A DNA stretch of 64,000 nt from Pseudoprimorskyibacter insulae (GTDB lineage Bacteria > Pseudomonadota > Alphaproteobacteria > Rhodobacterales > Rhodobacteraceae), in the NCBI RefSeq assembly GCF_900302505.1, contig NZ_OMOJ01000004.1:62001-126000 (forward strand), written 5' to 3'. Below are positions 57,082 through 64,000 of this stretch, piece by piece. Each line of letters opens with the position of its first letter. Position 1 is the first letter of the stretch. Both the position numbers and the translations under genes were made by a program. The notes beneath the pieces are model-generated. The model had not been told where the DNA came from. It did not search any database and worked only from the letters and a program-made list of their open reading frames with translations.

Positions 57082-57309
57082 ATGACACAGGTTCAACACG
57101 CCCCCTTGCTCGCTTATCTCGCCGCGCAGGACACCCTGCCGCCGATGTCGACGGTAGCGCTGCGCGCGGCGGTGGTCCTGTCGAAATGGAGCACGCGCCA
57201 CCGCACCCGAAAGCACTTGGTCAATCTCGACCCGCACCTGCTGAAGGATGTTGGCTTGGATCGGCACGCCGCCCTGACGGAGGCGCGCCGTAAGTTCTGG
57301 CAAGGCTAA
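57082..57309 (+). CDS. DUF1127 small protein
   Basis: A 75-residue protein whose C-terminal half (HLVNLDPHLLKDVGLDRHAALTEARRKFW) is the DUF1127 motif. Short DUF1127 proteins in Rhodobacter and rhizobia bind RNA and affect RNA decay or stress. The N-terminal half is helical and hydrophobic. TAGGAG precedes the ATG. Divergent from the MocR gene. It is followed by repeat copy D. Confidence 0.9.
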   Translation: MTQVQHAPLLAYLAAQDTLPPMSTVALRAAVVLSKWSTRHRTRKHLVNLDPHLLKDVGLDRHAALTEARRKFWQG

Positions 57310-57365
57310 ATCCCTGGCTTTTCCAGACCTCTTCCTGGGGCGCGGCCTGTCCGCGCCCATTTTTC

Positions 57366-57475
57366 GCATTTTCTGACCTGAAATATCCCGGGGAGGCTGC
57401 GCAGCAGCCGGGGCAGCGCCCCAGCCCGCTTGGCCGAAGGCCAAGCTTATCATGCGTGCGGCCCTCAGGCCGCAC
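57366..57475 (+). repeat. Palindromic intergenic repeat, copy D, with two extra hairpins
   Basis: It starts GCATTTTCTGACCTGAAATA, then GGGG, inner stem GGCTGC-gca-GCAGCC and outer stem GGGGC-A-GCGCCCC. Two more perfect hairpins follow: GCTTGGCC-GAA-GGCCAAGC (57428-57446) and GTGCGGCC-CTCA-GGCCGCAC (57456-57475). It lacks the TGAAT of the other copies and is between convergent DUF1127 and ketosynthase genes. Confidence 0.75.
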
Positions 57476-57484
57476 ACCGTTGGA

Positions 57485-58693
57485 TCACAGTTTGCGCAGC
57501 GCCAGAACCGCGTTCAATCCGCCAAAGGCAAAGGCGTTCGACAGAACCACATCCACATTCGCCTCTCGCGCCTCATTGGGCACGACATCCAGCGCACATT
57601 CCGGGTCCGGTTCTTCATAGTTGATCGTCGGGGCAATCACCCCATCGCGTAGTGCCATGACACAGGCCAAAAGCTCGACTGCGCCAGTGCCGCCAATCAA
57701 ATGGCCATGCATGGATTTGGTCGATGAGATCATCAACTTATCCGCATGACGCCCAAACACATCGGCAACCGCCGCGCATTCGGTCTTGTCATTCGCCGCC
57801 GTGCCGGTGCCATGGGCGTTGATATAGCCCACCTCGGACGGTTTTACGCCTGCATCCTTCAAAGCGCCGGCAATCGCCCGTGCCGCGCCCTGCTTCGACG
57901 GCATCACAATGTCAGACGCGTCCGAGCTCATGGCGAACCCGATGACTTCCGCCAGAATTTCGGCCCCGCGCGCCTTGGCGTGTTCATATTCTTCAAAGAT
58001 AAAGATCCCGGCTCCCTCGCCCTGCACCATCCCGTTGCGGGTGGCGCTGAACGGTCGGCAGGCATCTTTGGACATCACACGCAGGCCTTCCCAAGCCTTC
58101 ACGCCGCCAAAGCACAGCATGGATTCGGACCCGCCTGTGATCATCGCCGTGCACATGCCCGACCGCACCATGTGGAACGCCTGCCCCATTGCATGGTTCG
58201 AACTGGCGCAAGCCGTCGCAACCGTAAAGCTTGGGCCTTTGACGTTGAATTCCATACTCAGGTGGCTGGCGGCCGCGTTGTTCATCAGCTTCGGCACTAC
58301 GAAGGGGTGAACGCGGTTCTTCCCCTCTTCATAGACGGCGCGGTAATTTTCGTCCTGCGTGGTCAAACCGCCGCCGGAATTGCCCAGAACCACACCCGAT
58401 TTCACCGCCAGATCGCCAGCGAACACTATGCCGGACTGCGCCATCGCCTCACGCGCGGCCAAAAGGGTGAACTGGGTGAACCGATCGTACAGAACAAGCT
58501 GCTGACGATTGAAAACCGCCTCGGGATCATAGCCTTTGACCTGGCCACCGATCTTGATCGCCAAACGGTCGACGTCGCGGAACTCCAGCTCGGAAATGCC
58601 GCAACGGCCTTCGCGCATCGCTTCCAGCGTGTCCGGCACGTTTTGACCAAGCGAATTGATCGTGCCTGCGCCGGTTATGACGACCCGCTTCAC
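57485..58693 (-). CDS. Beta-ketoacyl-ACP synthase (FabF-like, KAS II type)
   Basis: The 402-residue condensing enzyme has the full catalytic triad: Cys162 in TACASSNH, His294 in NAHGTGT and His331 in KSMHGHLIGGTG. It is a divergent FabF relative rather than the housekeeping copy expected next to fabG-acpP. The start is a GTG overlapping the ACP stop (GTGA). With the ACP and lpxD upstream it probably builds a special acyl chain. Confidence 0.92.
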   Translation of the reverse strand: MKRVVITGAGTINSLGQNVPDTLEAMREGRCGISELEFRDVDRLAIKIGGQVKGYDPEAVFNRQQLVLYDRFTQFTLLAAREAMAQSGIVFAGDLAVKSGVVLGNSGGGLTTQDENYRAVYEEGKNRVHPFVVPKLMNNAAASHLSMEFNVKGPSFTVATACASSNHAMGQAFHMVRSGMCTAMITGGSESMLCFGGVKAWEGLRVMSKDACRPFSATRNGMVQGEGAGIFIFEEYEHAKARGAEILAEVIGFAMSSDASDIVMPSKQGAARAIAGALKDAGVKPSEVGYINAHGTGTAANDKTECAAVADVFGRHADKLMISSTKSMHGHLIGGTGAVELLACVMALRDGVIAPTINYEEPDPECALDVVPNEAREANVDVVLSNAFAFGGLNAVLALRKL

Positions 58694-58950
58694 GATTTCT
58701 GCTCTTGCACCAGTTTTTCGATGCCTGCCACGATGGAAGCCACCGACGAGATATCGAAGTCGCTTTCCTGTGGATCATTCGCATTGAAGGGAACCGAAAT
58801 GTCGAAGGCCTCTTCGATGGCGAAGATGCTTTCCACCAGTCCGAGGCTGTCGATCCCAAGATCCTCCAGCGTGCTGTCCATCGTCACATCCGAAGGCTCA
58901 AGCACCGCTTGTTCGGCGATGATTTCGATCACCTTGTCCTTGATGTCCAT
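58690..58950 (-). CDS. Specialised acyl carrier protein
   Basis: An 86-residue acidic carrier starting MDIKDKVIEIIAEQ, with phosphopantetheine Ser35 in LGIDSLGLVES. It differs from housekeeping AcpP in sequence and in its tail (ESDFDISSVASIVAGIEKL), as in dedicated lipid A or lipo-oligosaccharide carriers such as AcpXL. A start at 58995 that overlaps the lpxD end is possible and would give 101 residues. Confidence 0.9.
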   Translation of the reverse strand: MDIKDKVIEIIAEQAVLEPSDVTMDSTLEDLGIDSLGLVESIFAIEEAFDISVPFNANDPQESDFDISSVASIVAGIEKLVQEQKS

Positions 58951-58987
58951 TGGCCGCGTATCCTTTGGTTCTGCGTTGTGGGGTGAT

Positions 58988-60079
58988 TTAGTCATTCCCG
59001 ACCAGCTTGGAAACAGATTTCTGCAATTGCGCGACGTCTCGGAACAGACGCGGCAATCTGCGCAGGGATTTATAGGTCTCGATCTGGGCGTCCATCTTGG
59101 TCGCCGGATAGCCCAGCATCACCCGCCCGGCGGGCACTTTGGCCAAGATCTTGGTGCCGCCGCCGGTGATCACATTGTCCCCAATGGTCAGATTGTCCGA
59201 AACACCGGTCTGCCCGCCAAGCACCACATGGTTGCCGATGACGGTGGACCCGGCCACGCCGACCTGTGCACAGATCAGGCAGTGATCGCCGATCACCACG
59301 TTGTGGCCGATCTGGACCTGATTGTCGAATTTGCAGCCATCGCCAATGCGCGTGCTGCGCACGGTGCCGCGGTCAATGCAGGAATTGGCGCCAATCTCAA
59401 CATCATGGCCGATGCGCACCGCGCCAAGCGAATGAATCCGCGCCCAGGATTGCGCCGCAACCTCGCCCTGATCGCCAAGGCTATCGCGGGCTTTCTCAAC
59501 ACCCGAGGGTTCAGGCGTGACAAAGGAAAACCCGTCCGCACCGATCACCGCGCCGGAATGGGCAATGAACCGGTCGCCGATTTCGACCCGCGCCATGATG
59601 CGCACACCTGTATGCAACTGTGCATGCGCGCCGATCTGGGCATCCCAGCCAATGAAACACTGCGGACCGATGACCGATCCCGCACCGATGCGTGCGCCCG
59701 CGCCAATCACCGTGAACGGGCCGACCGATACGCCTTCACCCAGTTCCGCCGTCGGATCAATGATCGCGCTGGGGTGAATGCCACCCGAATAGCCCTGCCC
59801 CGGATCAACCATTCCCGACAGGCCCGCCATGGCATAACGCGGCCGAGTGGACAGAATCGCCCCCTTCAGACCCAGCGCCTGCCAATCGGCGCCTTCAGCC
59901 AAAAGCGCAGCCTGCGCCATGCCTTGCGGGATCATCGCCGCAAATTCCGGCTTCATCGCCAAGGCCAATTGGTTCGGCCCTGCCTGCGCGGGTTCGGCAA
60001 CGCTATCGATCACAATGTCAAAGGCGCCGACGGCTTTCAGCCCCAGCGCCTCTGCGATCTGTTTCAAACTATGGCTCAT
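58988..60079 (-). CDS. lpxD: UDP-3-O-acylglucosamine N-acyltransferase LpxD
   Basis: The 363-residue protein has an N-terminal uridine-binding domain and a left-handed beta-helix of hexapeptide repeats (for example the [20 protein letters not shown] run), with the catalytic His in [16 protein letters not shown]. LpxD adds the second R-3-hydroxyacyl chain to the lipid A precursor from an acyl-ACP. It is not in the usual bamA-lpxD-fabZ-lpxA setting; here it precedes its own ACP and ketosynthase genes. Confidence 0.92.
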   Translation of the reverse strand: MSHSLKQIAEALGLKAVGAFDIVIDSVAEPAQAGPNQLALAMKPEFAAMIPQGMAQAALLAEGADWQALGLKGAILSTRPRYAMAGLSGMVDPGQGYSGGIHPSAIIDPTAELGEGVSVGPFTVIGAGARIGAGSVIGPQCFIGWDAQIGAHAQLHTGVRIMARVEIGDRFIAHSGAVIGADGFSFVTPEPSGVEKARDSLGDQGEVAAQSWARIHSLGAVRIGHDVEIGANSCIDRGTVRSTRIGDGCKFDNQVQIGHNVVIGDHCLICAQVGVAGSTVIGNHVVLGGQTGVSDNLTIGDNVITGGGTKILAKVPAGRVMLGYPATKMDAQIETYKSLRRLPRLFRDVAQLQKSVSKLVGND

Positions 60080-60107
60080 GTCGATCCCCGGCTTTTGCCG
60101 GGACGGT

Positions 60108-61721
60108 TTAGCCTTGAACCGCGCCGACTGTCACCCCCTCAGCCGACAATGCACGCCAGATCTTCGCGTCACGACCGTAGACATCGTTGCGGTATTGCAT
60201 GACGCCTTTCACATCCGTGTAGGCCGTGCGGTACATAAGGTGGACGGGGACATGCTGGTCCAGCTCAACCGGGGTTTCGGCACCGGTGCGCAGAATACGT
60301 TCGAAGTATTCCTTGGGGTTGGACACCTGTGGCGCAAGGATCGCATGGGCGAATTCCTGCGGCTTGTGCAGACGAATGCAGCCATGGCTATAGGCGCGCA
60401 CTTCGCGGCTAAACAGGCTCTTGGCCGGGGTGTCATGCAGGTAGATGTTGTACTTGTTGGGGAAAAGGAACTTCACCAGCCCAAGCGCGTTCTTCGGCCC
60501 CGGCGGCTGACGCATCGCAAAGGGGAAGGACTGCGCACTATATTGCGAGAACCCGTTGCCGCGATTGACCACCCGGCCACGGGCATCGGTGATTTCCAGA
60601 TGCCCCACTGAATTCGGGTTGGACCGCAACGCGGGCAGATATTCGTTCACAATGATCGAACGCGGCACATACCAGCTGGGGTTAATGACCATCCGCTCCA
60701 TCTCGTCTGAGAATTCGGGGGTGCGGCGGTCTGATTGATTCATGCCCACGACGGCGCGGGTTTCAAAGGTGACCTTATCGTCGTCGATGATCCATGCCTT
60801 GAAGTCGGTCAGGTTGACCTTGACGTGACGCTTGCCCAGACCTTCGGGGAAGTTCAGCCAGCGTTCACGCTCCATCGCGACCATGATCTGCTCTAGCCGT
60901 TCTTCAACGCCGATGTTCACCTCTTTGATGGTCGAGGCGCCGGCGACGCCATCGGCCTCTAGCCCGTGATCTTCTTGGAACTGGCGCACGGCGGCCTGAA
61001 GCGTGCCGTCATATTCCGCCGAGGCGCTGCGCCCCATATAGCCCATGCGCACCAGACGGTCGCGCAGGGCAACCACGGCCTTGCCCGAATTTCCGGGCTT
61101 GAGCGAGCTGGCAGGCACCGTTGCCCCCCACCCGCCGGTGGACAGCTGACGCTCCATTCGGAATTTGGCCTTCATCAGACGCGAATATTCCGGCGACGGC
61201 GGCACGAGGCTGCGGAAGAAGACATCGGGATCTTGGGTGGTCAAGCCGCGCAGATGTTCCGCCGGGGACCGACGCGGCACCTTGCGCACCAATCCGTCGT
61301 CGATGCGCTTGGGTTCCAGAATGCCGGTCTGCAGCGCGCTGGCGAAATCGGCGAAGGCGATGCTGAGTTCGACCTCAAGTTTGCCCAGATCGCGCGACGA
61401 CTTTTGCCCCTGCATCATGGCCAGAATCGCCTTGGGGTCGAAGCGGCGTTCAGGCAACCCGTGCAGGTGCGATGTGGTCATGGCACGCAAAAAAGCAGCG
61501 CGGCGGGCGCGGCTGGCATCGTCATCGCCGGTCCAGATCGGTTCGAACACACGCTCTCGGTAGAAATCCGCCACCCCATCATGACGGGCTGCTGTTTCGG
61601 CAACAGCCTGCTTGAACGCGGTGACTTGGGCCTGCACAGGGGCGCCCGGAACGAAGGCGGCAAGCGCCGTCGCGGTCAAAAGTCCAAAAGTGCAATGCCT
61701 GATTTTCAAAGCGATTTTCAT
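60108..61721 (-). CDS. L,D-transpeptidase with peptidoglycan-binding domain (YcbB-like)
   Basis: The 537-residue product from the ATG at 61721 (AGGGGG upstream) has a signal peptide (cut near residue 30), a scaffold domain, a PGBD with [23 protein letters not shown] and a YkuD catalytic domain with SHGCIRL, nucleophile Cys448. It forms 3-3 crosslinks or attaches proteins to peptidoglycan. Next downstream is lpxD, 28 bases away. Divergent from DUF882. Confidence 0.93.
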   Translation of the reverse strand: MKIALKIRHCTFGLLTATALAAFVPGAPVQAQVTAFKQAVAETAARHDGVADFYRERVFEPIWTGDDDASRARRAAFLRAMTTSHLHGLPERRFDPKAILAMMQGQKSSRDLGKLEVELSIAFADFASALQTGILEPKRIDDGLVRKVPRRSPAEHLRGLTTQDPDVFFRSLVPPSPEYSRLMKAKFRMERQLSTGGWGATVPASSLKPGNSGKAVVALRDRLVRMGYMGRSASAEYDGTLQAAVRQFQEDHGLEADGVAGASTIKEVNIGVEERLEQIMVAMERERWLNFPEGLGKRHVKVNLTDFKAWIIDDDKVTFETRAVVGMNQSDRRTPEFSDEMERMVINPSWYVPRSIIVNEYLPALRSNPNSVGHLEITDARGRVVNRGNGFSQYSAQSFPFAMRQPPGPKNALGLVKFLFPNKYNIYLHDTPAKSLFSREVRAYSHGCIRLHKPQEFAHAILAPQVSNPKEYFERILRTGAETPVELDQHVPVHLMYRTAYTDVKGVMQYRNDVYGRDAKIWRALSAEGVTVGAVQG

Positions 61722-62040
61722 AGGGCCCCCTGTGTCGCAGGTTGTCATATCGACAGCTTCCGGGTGTCATATCAGAAGTCTAATCACAAATGCATCAGGA
61801 GTGCGCCAATGCAGATCGAATGATGCAGCCGTGCATCGCTTAACGCGCATCCACGACACAAGTTCCAAAGATTCAGCAAAAATTTGCCGATTCCCCTTGA
61901 TCCTTAGGATGGTATCGAAAAAGCGGGTTACCTGCTAATTCGATTCGTGCCATAAAACCCCTGCATCTGGGGATGAGATGGCAAGAAACGTGCACAAGCA
62001 CGACTAGTATTGATGCAGCGACGGGACAGGCGCTCTGACA
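61722..62040. other. Divergent intergenic region between L,D-transpeptidase and DUF882 genes
   Basis: The 319 bases hold no open frame with support. The sequence is AT-richer from 61780 to 61960 and must include the divergent promoters of two cell-wall genes. No clear operator, RNA or terminator was found. Confidence 0.6.
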
Positions 62041-62604
62041 ATGACGAAACCTAGCAGCTTAACGCGGCGTGGCCTTCTTGGCGCGTTTGCCGCAACTCTG
62101 GTAACAGCCGCACCGACCTATTCGAATGCGGCCGGCTTCCTACGGGGCGGCGGTGATATCCGACGGGTGAAGATGTATTCGGGTCGAACCGGTGAACGGA
62201 TCGACATGATTTACTGGATCGAAGGCGAATACATCAAAGACGCCGTCGCAGAAATCCACCATTTTATGCGTGACTGGCGCACGAACGATGTCAAATACAT
62301 CGACCTGCGCACGCTGGACATCATGGCAGCCGCGCATAACCTGTTGGATGTAAACGAACCCTACATGCTTCTGTCAGGCTATCGCAGCCCGAAAACCAAC
62401 GCCATGCTTCGCTCGCGCTCCTCTGGCGTTGCCAAGAATTCCCTTCATATGAAGGGTCAGGCTGCGGACCTGCGCCTTTCGTCCCGCTCAGTCGGTCAAA
62501 TGGCACGTGCAGCGACAGCCTGCCATGCAGGCGGCGTAGGTCGGTATTCCAAGTCGGATTTTGTGCATGTGGACTGCGGCCCAGTGCGCACCTGGGGCAG
62601 CTGA
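62041..62604 (+). CDS. DUF882/YcbK peptidase M15-like protein, Tat-exported
   Basis: A 187-residue protein with a twin-arginine signal peptide (LTRRGLLGAFAATLVTA) and a DUF882 domain in which the M15 zinc ligands are visible: NSLHMKGQAADLRL (His and Asp) and FVHVDCG (His). DUF882 proteins are periplasmic murein peptidases or fold relatives. Divergent from the L,D-transpeptidase, so both may act on peptidoglycan. A terminator follows at 62631. Confidence 0.9.
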   Translation: MTKPSSLTRRGLLGAFAATLVTAAPTYSNAAGFLRGGGDIRRVKMYSGRTGERIDMIYWIEGEYIKDAVAEIHHFMRDWRTNDVKYIDLRTLDIMAAAHNLLDVNEPYMLLSGYRSPKTNAMLRSRSSGVAKNSLHMKGQAADLRLSSRSVGQMARAATACHAGGVGRYSKSDFVHVDCGPVRTWGS

Positions 62605-62630
62605 TACTGCCCACCCTGCGATACGAAAAC

Positions 62631-62654
62631 AAGGCGCTTCAGAGCGCCTTTTTT
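62631..62654 (+). terminator. Terminator after the DUF882 gene
   Basis: AAGGCGCT pairs with AGCGCCTT around TCAG, followed by a run of six T. Confidence 0.9.
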
Positions 62655-62743
62655 CATGCGCAAAAGCTGTGCCCAAATGGGTCAAAGCGCCCCTGACACG
62701 ACATCAGGAACGCGGCACAACCAATTCAAATGTAAGGAAGAAG

Positions 62744-62820
62744 TGGCGCGGTTGACGGGGCTCGAACCCGCGACCCCCGGCGTGACAGGCCGGTACTCTA
62801 ACCATCTGAGCTACAACCGC
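62744..62820 (-). tRNA. tRNA-Asp (GTC), copy 1
   Basis: The minus strand folds into a 77-base tRNA from GCGGTTG to CAACCGC-G-CCA. The anticodon stem CCGGC/GCCGG encloses CTGTCAC, giving anticodon GTC. D arm AGCTCAGATGGTTAGAGT and T arm GCGGGTTCGAGCCCCGT are present and CCA is encoded. It is identical to copy 2. Confidence 0.97.
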
Positions 62821-62860
62821 GTGGGGGTTCGGATACCCCCCTGCCCGAGGGGCGTCAACC

Positions 62861-62889
62861 AAAAAAAGTGCAAGCGCTTGCGGTTTTTT
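62861..62889. terminator. Palindrome between the two tRNA-Asp genes
   Basis: GCAAGCGCTTGC is a perfect 12-base palindrome flanked by AAAAAAA and TTTTTT, so it could end transcription in either direction. It lies between the tRNA genes and may end the copy 2 transcript or separate the two units. Confidence 0.5.
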
Positions 62890-62920
62890 CAACTGGCAGG
62901 TTTCAGGGGCCCAAACGTCA

Positions 62921-62949
62921 AAAAGCCCCGCCAAATTGGCAGGGCTTTT
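62921..62949 (-). terminator. Terminator of tRNA-Asp copy 2
   Basis: AAAAGCCC and GGGCTTTT pair, with inner GCC and GGC also pairing around AAATT, making a strong hairpin eight bases after the tRNA 3' end on the minus strand. T residues follow in the TTTTGACG tail. Confidence 0.75.
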
Positions 62950-62956
62950 GATGAAG

Positions 62957-63033
62957 TGGCGCGGTTGACGGGGCTCGAACCCGCGACCCCCGGCGTGACA
63001 GGCCGGTACTCTAACCATCTGAGCTACAACCGC
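62957..63033 (-). tRNA. tRNA-Asp (GTC), copy 2
   Basis: Sequence identical to copy 1 over 77 bases. The spacer between copies is 136 bases and contains two hairpins, so the genes look like independent units after a duplication. Confidence 0.97.
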
Positions 63034-63262
63034 GCTTTTGCCTGATCTCTCAAGCGTGTGCTGCGTTCTATGGCGCACCATCGGCCTCGTCAAGCGCTTT
63101 TGAGCCAAGTTTTTCGAATTTTATATTTTTTTCGGCCCTTGCCGTGACCCGACCGCAACGCCGCCCAAGACTCTTATATATCAGGCCCATTTTTATGTTG
63201 TTTGTCAGCCCCTTGTACGGGTTGCTAGGGGCATCTGCTCAGACTGCCTAGGAAGACCAAAC

Positions 63263-64000
63263 ATGAAACGCCCCGATCGCCGCGCCTTTTTGGCTGCCTG
63301 CGGTGCTATGGCCTTGTGCCCAACCCTGCCCCAGGCCGCGCCGATGATCGCCCTACCAAGCGACATCGTTCAGAATGAGGCGGCAACGATCATGGCCGTG
63401 CGCACCGTGTCGCCTGTTGTGGCCATGACCTTCGACGACGGACCCCACCCGCGCCTGACCCCCCTTCTGCTCGATATGCTCAAGGCCCGCGGCCTGCGGG
63501 CCACCTTTTACCTGATCGGCAATCGCGTGGTGAAATGGCCCGATATCGTCAAACGCATCGCCGACGAAGGGCATGAAATCGGCAATCACAGCTGGTCTCA
63601 CCCTTTTCTGAGCAAACTGGGCAATGACGCGGTCCTAAGCGAAATCGACCGCACCACAGATGCCATATATAAGGTCACAGGCCGCCCGCCCGTCACTTTC
63701 CGCCCGCCCTATGGCGCCTTCACCAACAAACAACGCCAAATGCTGTACCAAAAGCGCAACCTGCCCACGGTGCTATGGTCCGTTGATCCCCAGGACTGGC
63801 GCAAACCGGGCGCCTCCACCGTCGCCAAGCGCATCCTTGGCGGCTCGCGGCCCGGTGCCATTATCCTCAGCCACGACATCCATACCGGCACGGTGAACGC
63901 CATGCCCGGCACGCTCGACGGGTTGCATGAGCGCGGATATCAACTTGGGACTGTGTCGCAAATCATGGGCTGGCCCCTTTGGCAAAGCCGATCCTTCCGC
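63263..64000 (+). CDS. Polysaccharide deacetylase (NodB domain), partial at right edge
   Basis: The visible 246 codons start MKRPDRRAFLAACG, with a twin-arginine-like or Sec export signal, AGGA in front of the ATG, and no stop before the edge. The NodB core has motif 1 TFDDGPHP (56-63, metal and base Asp), motif 2 HSWSH (109-113, metal His), motif 3 FRPPYGAF and motif 5 ILSHDIH. It probably removes N-acetyl groups from peptidoglycan or an envelope polysaccharide. Confidence 0.93.
   Translation, partial: MKRPDRRAFLAACGAMALCPTLPQAAPMIALPSDIVQNEAATIMAVRTVSPVVAMTFDDGPHPRLTPLLLDMLKARGLRATFYLIGNRVVKWPDIVKRIADEGHEIGNHSWSHPFLSKLGNDAVLSEIDRTTDAIYKVTGRPPVTFRPPYGAFTNKQRQMLYQKRNLPTVLWSVDPQDWRKPGASTVAKRILGGSRPGAIILSHDIHTGTVNAMPGTLDGLHERGYQLGTVSQIMGWPLWQSRSFR

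Noticed and set aside
57746-60202. Very long plus-strand open frame opposite the ketosynthase, ACP and lpxD genes
   Set aside because: It is antisense to three genes with intact motifs, has no ribosome-binding site and encodes a His/Arg-rich low-complexity product typical of high-GC shadow frames.
62744-63033. CRISPR-like direct repeat
   Set aside because: The repeated 77-base units fold as tRNA-Asp with encoded CCA.
1-64000. Insertion sequences, integrases, prophage or CRISPR arrays
   Set aside because: No transposase, recombinase or phage structural motif and no regular short repeats were found anywhere in the window.

Overview
The window looks like a chromosomal segment of a Rhodobacterales alphaproteobacterium (Roseobacter/Rhodobacter type). 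Evidence is the high G+C coding bias, the linked dusB(nifR3)-ntrB-ntrC-ntrY-ntrX cluster, an NtrC lacking the sigma-54 contact loop, fused ispDF, DUF6456/DUF6477/DUF1127 proteins, and a surface-protein N-terminus of the kind common in roseobacters. I see no insertion sequence, integrase, prophage or CRISPR array. The gene content is mostly core, with one AT-richer gene (45023-45748) that looks foreign.

Layout. 1-1.5 kb: start of a large surface/RTX-like protein (off the left edge), a long non-coding stretch and tRNA-Leu(CAA). 1.6-15.6 kb: YqaA-type membrane protein, dsbB and rhodanese; lpdA, DUF924, an MFS transporter, queA and a giant AsmA/YhdP-like protein on the minus strand; bcp and a DUF455 ferritin-like protein; an M23 peptidase-bactofilin pair; a VOC protein and an HNH nuclease. 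15.7-27.7 kb: one long minus-strand block dusB, ntrB, ntrC, ntrY, ntrX, trkA, trkH, hfq, hflX, linking nitrogen sensing, K+ uptake and post-transcriptional control. 27.8-31.3 kb: ispDF, pgpA and pncC (overlapping starts), then amtB. 31.5-36.5 kb: a nucleoside-kinase-like protein, a Coq10/RatA protein, hpt, a LysR regulator, cytochrome c', a diheme cytochrome c and lipA. 36.8-39.9 kb: an oxidative-stress island, peroxiredoxin - oxyR - katA. 39.9-45 kb: DUF6456, DUF6477, an MttB homologue and guaA.

45-54.3 kb: a NucS-like nuclease, a monooxygenase, two EamA exporters, a FadL-like porin, an unknown P-loop protein, a degenerate peptide deformylase, metA, an alpha/beta hydrolase, ppk2 and a TetR regulator. 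54.4-64 kb: rplM-rpsI, a MocR regulator divergent from a DUF1127 protein, an lpxD-ACP-ketosynthase module, an L,D-transpeptidase divergent from a DUF882 protein, two identical tRNA-Asp genes and the start of a polysaccharide deacetylase.

The points most worth a second look are: a four-copy intergenic palindromic repeat family whose inner stem changes sequence but keeps pairing; NtrC and NtrX both lacking GAFTGA; a deformylase paralogue that has lost its HExxH motif; a stand-alone NucS-like nuclease of atypical composition; an lpxD-ACP-KAS operon; and matching OxyR-like half-sites at the peroxiredoxin and katA/oxyR promoters. All family calls come from reading the translated sequence; no database search was run.
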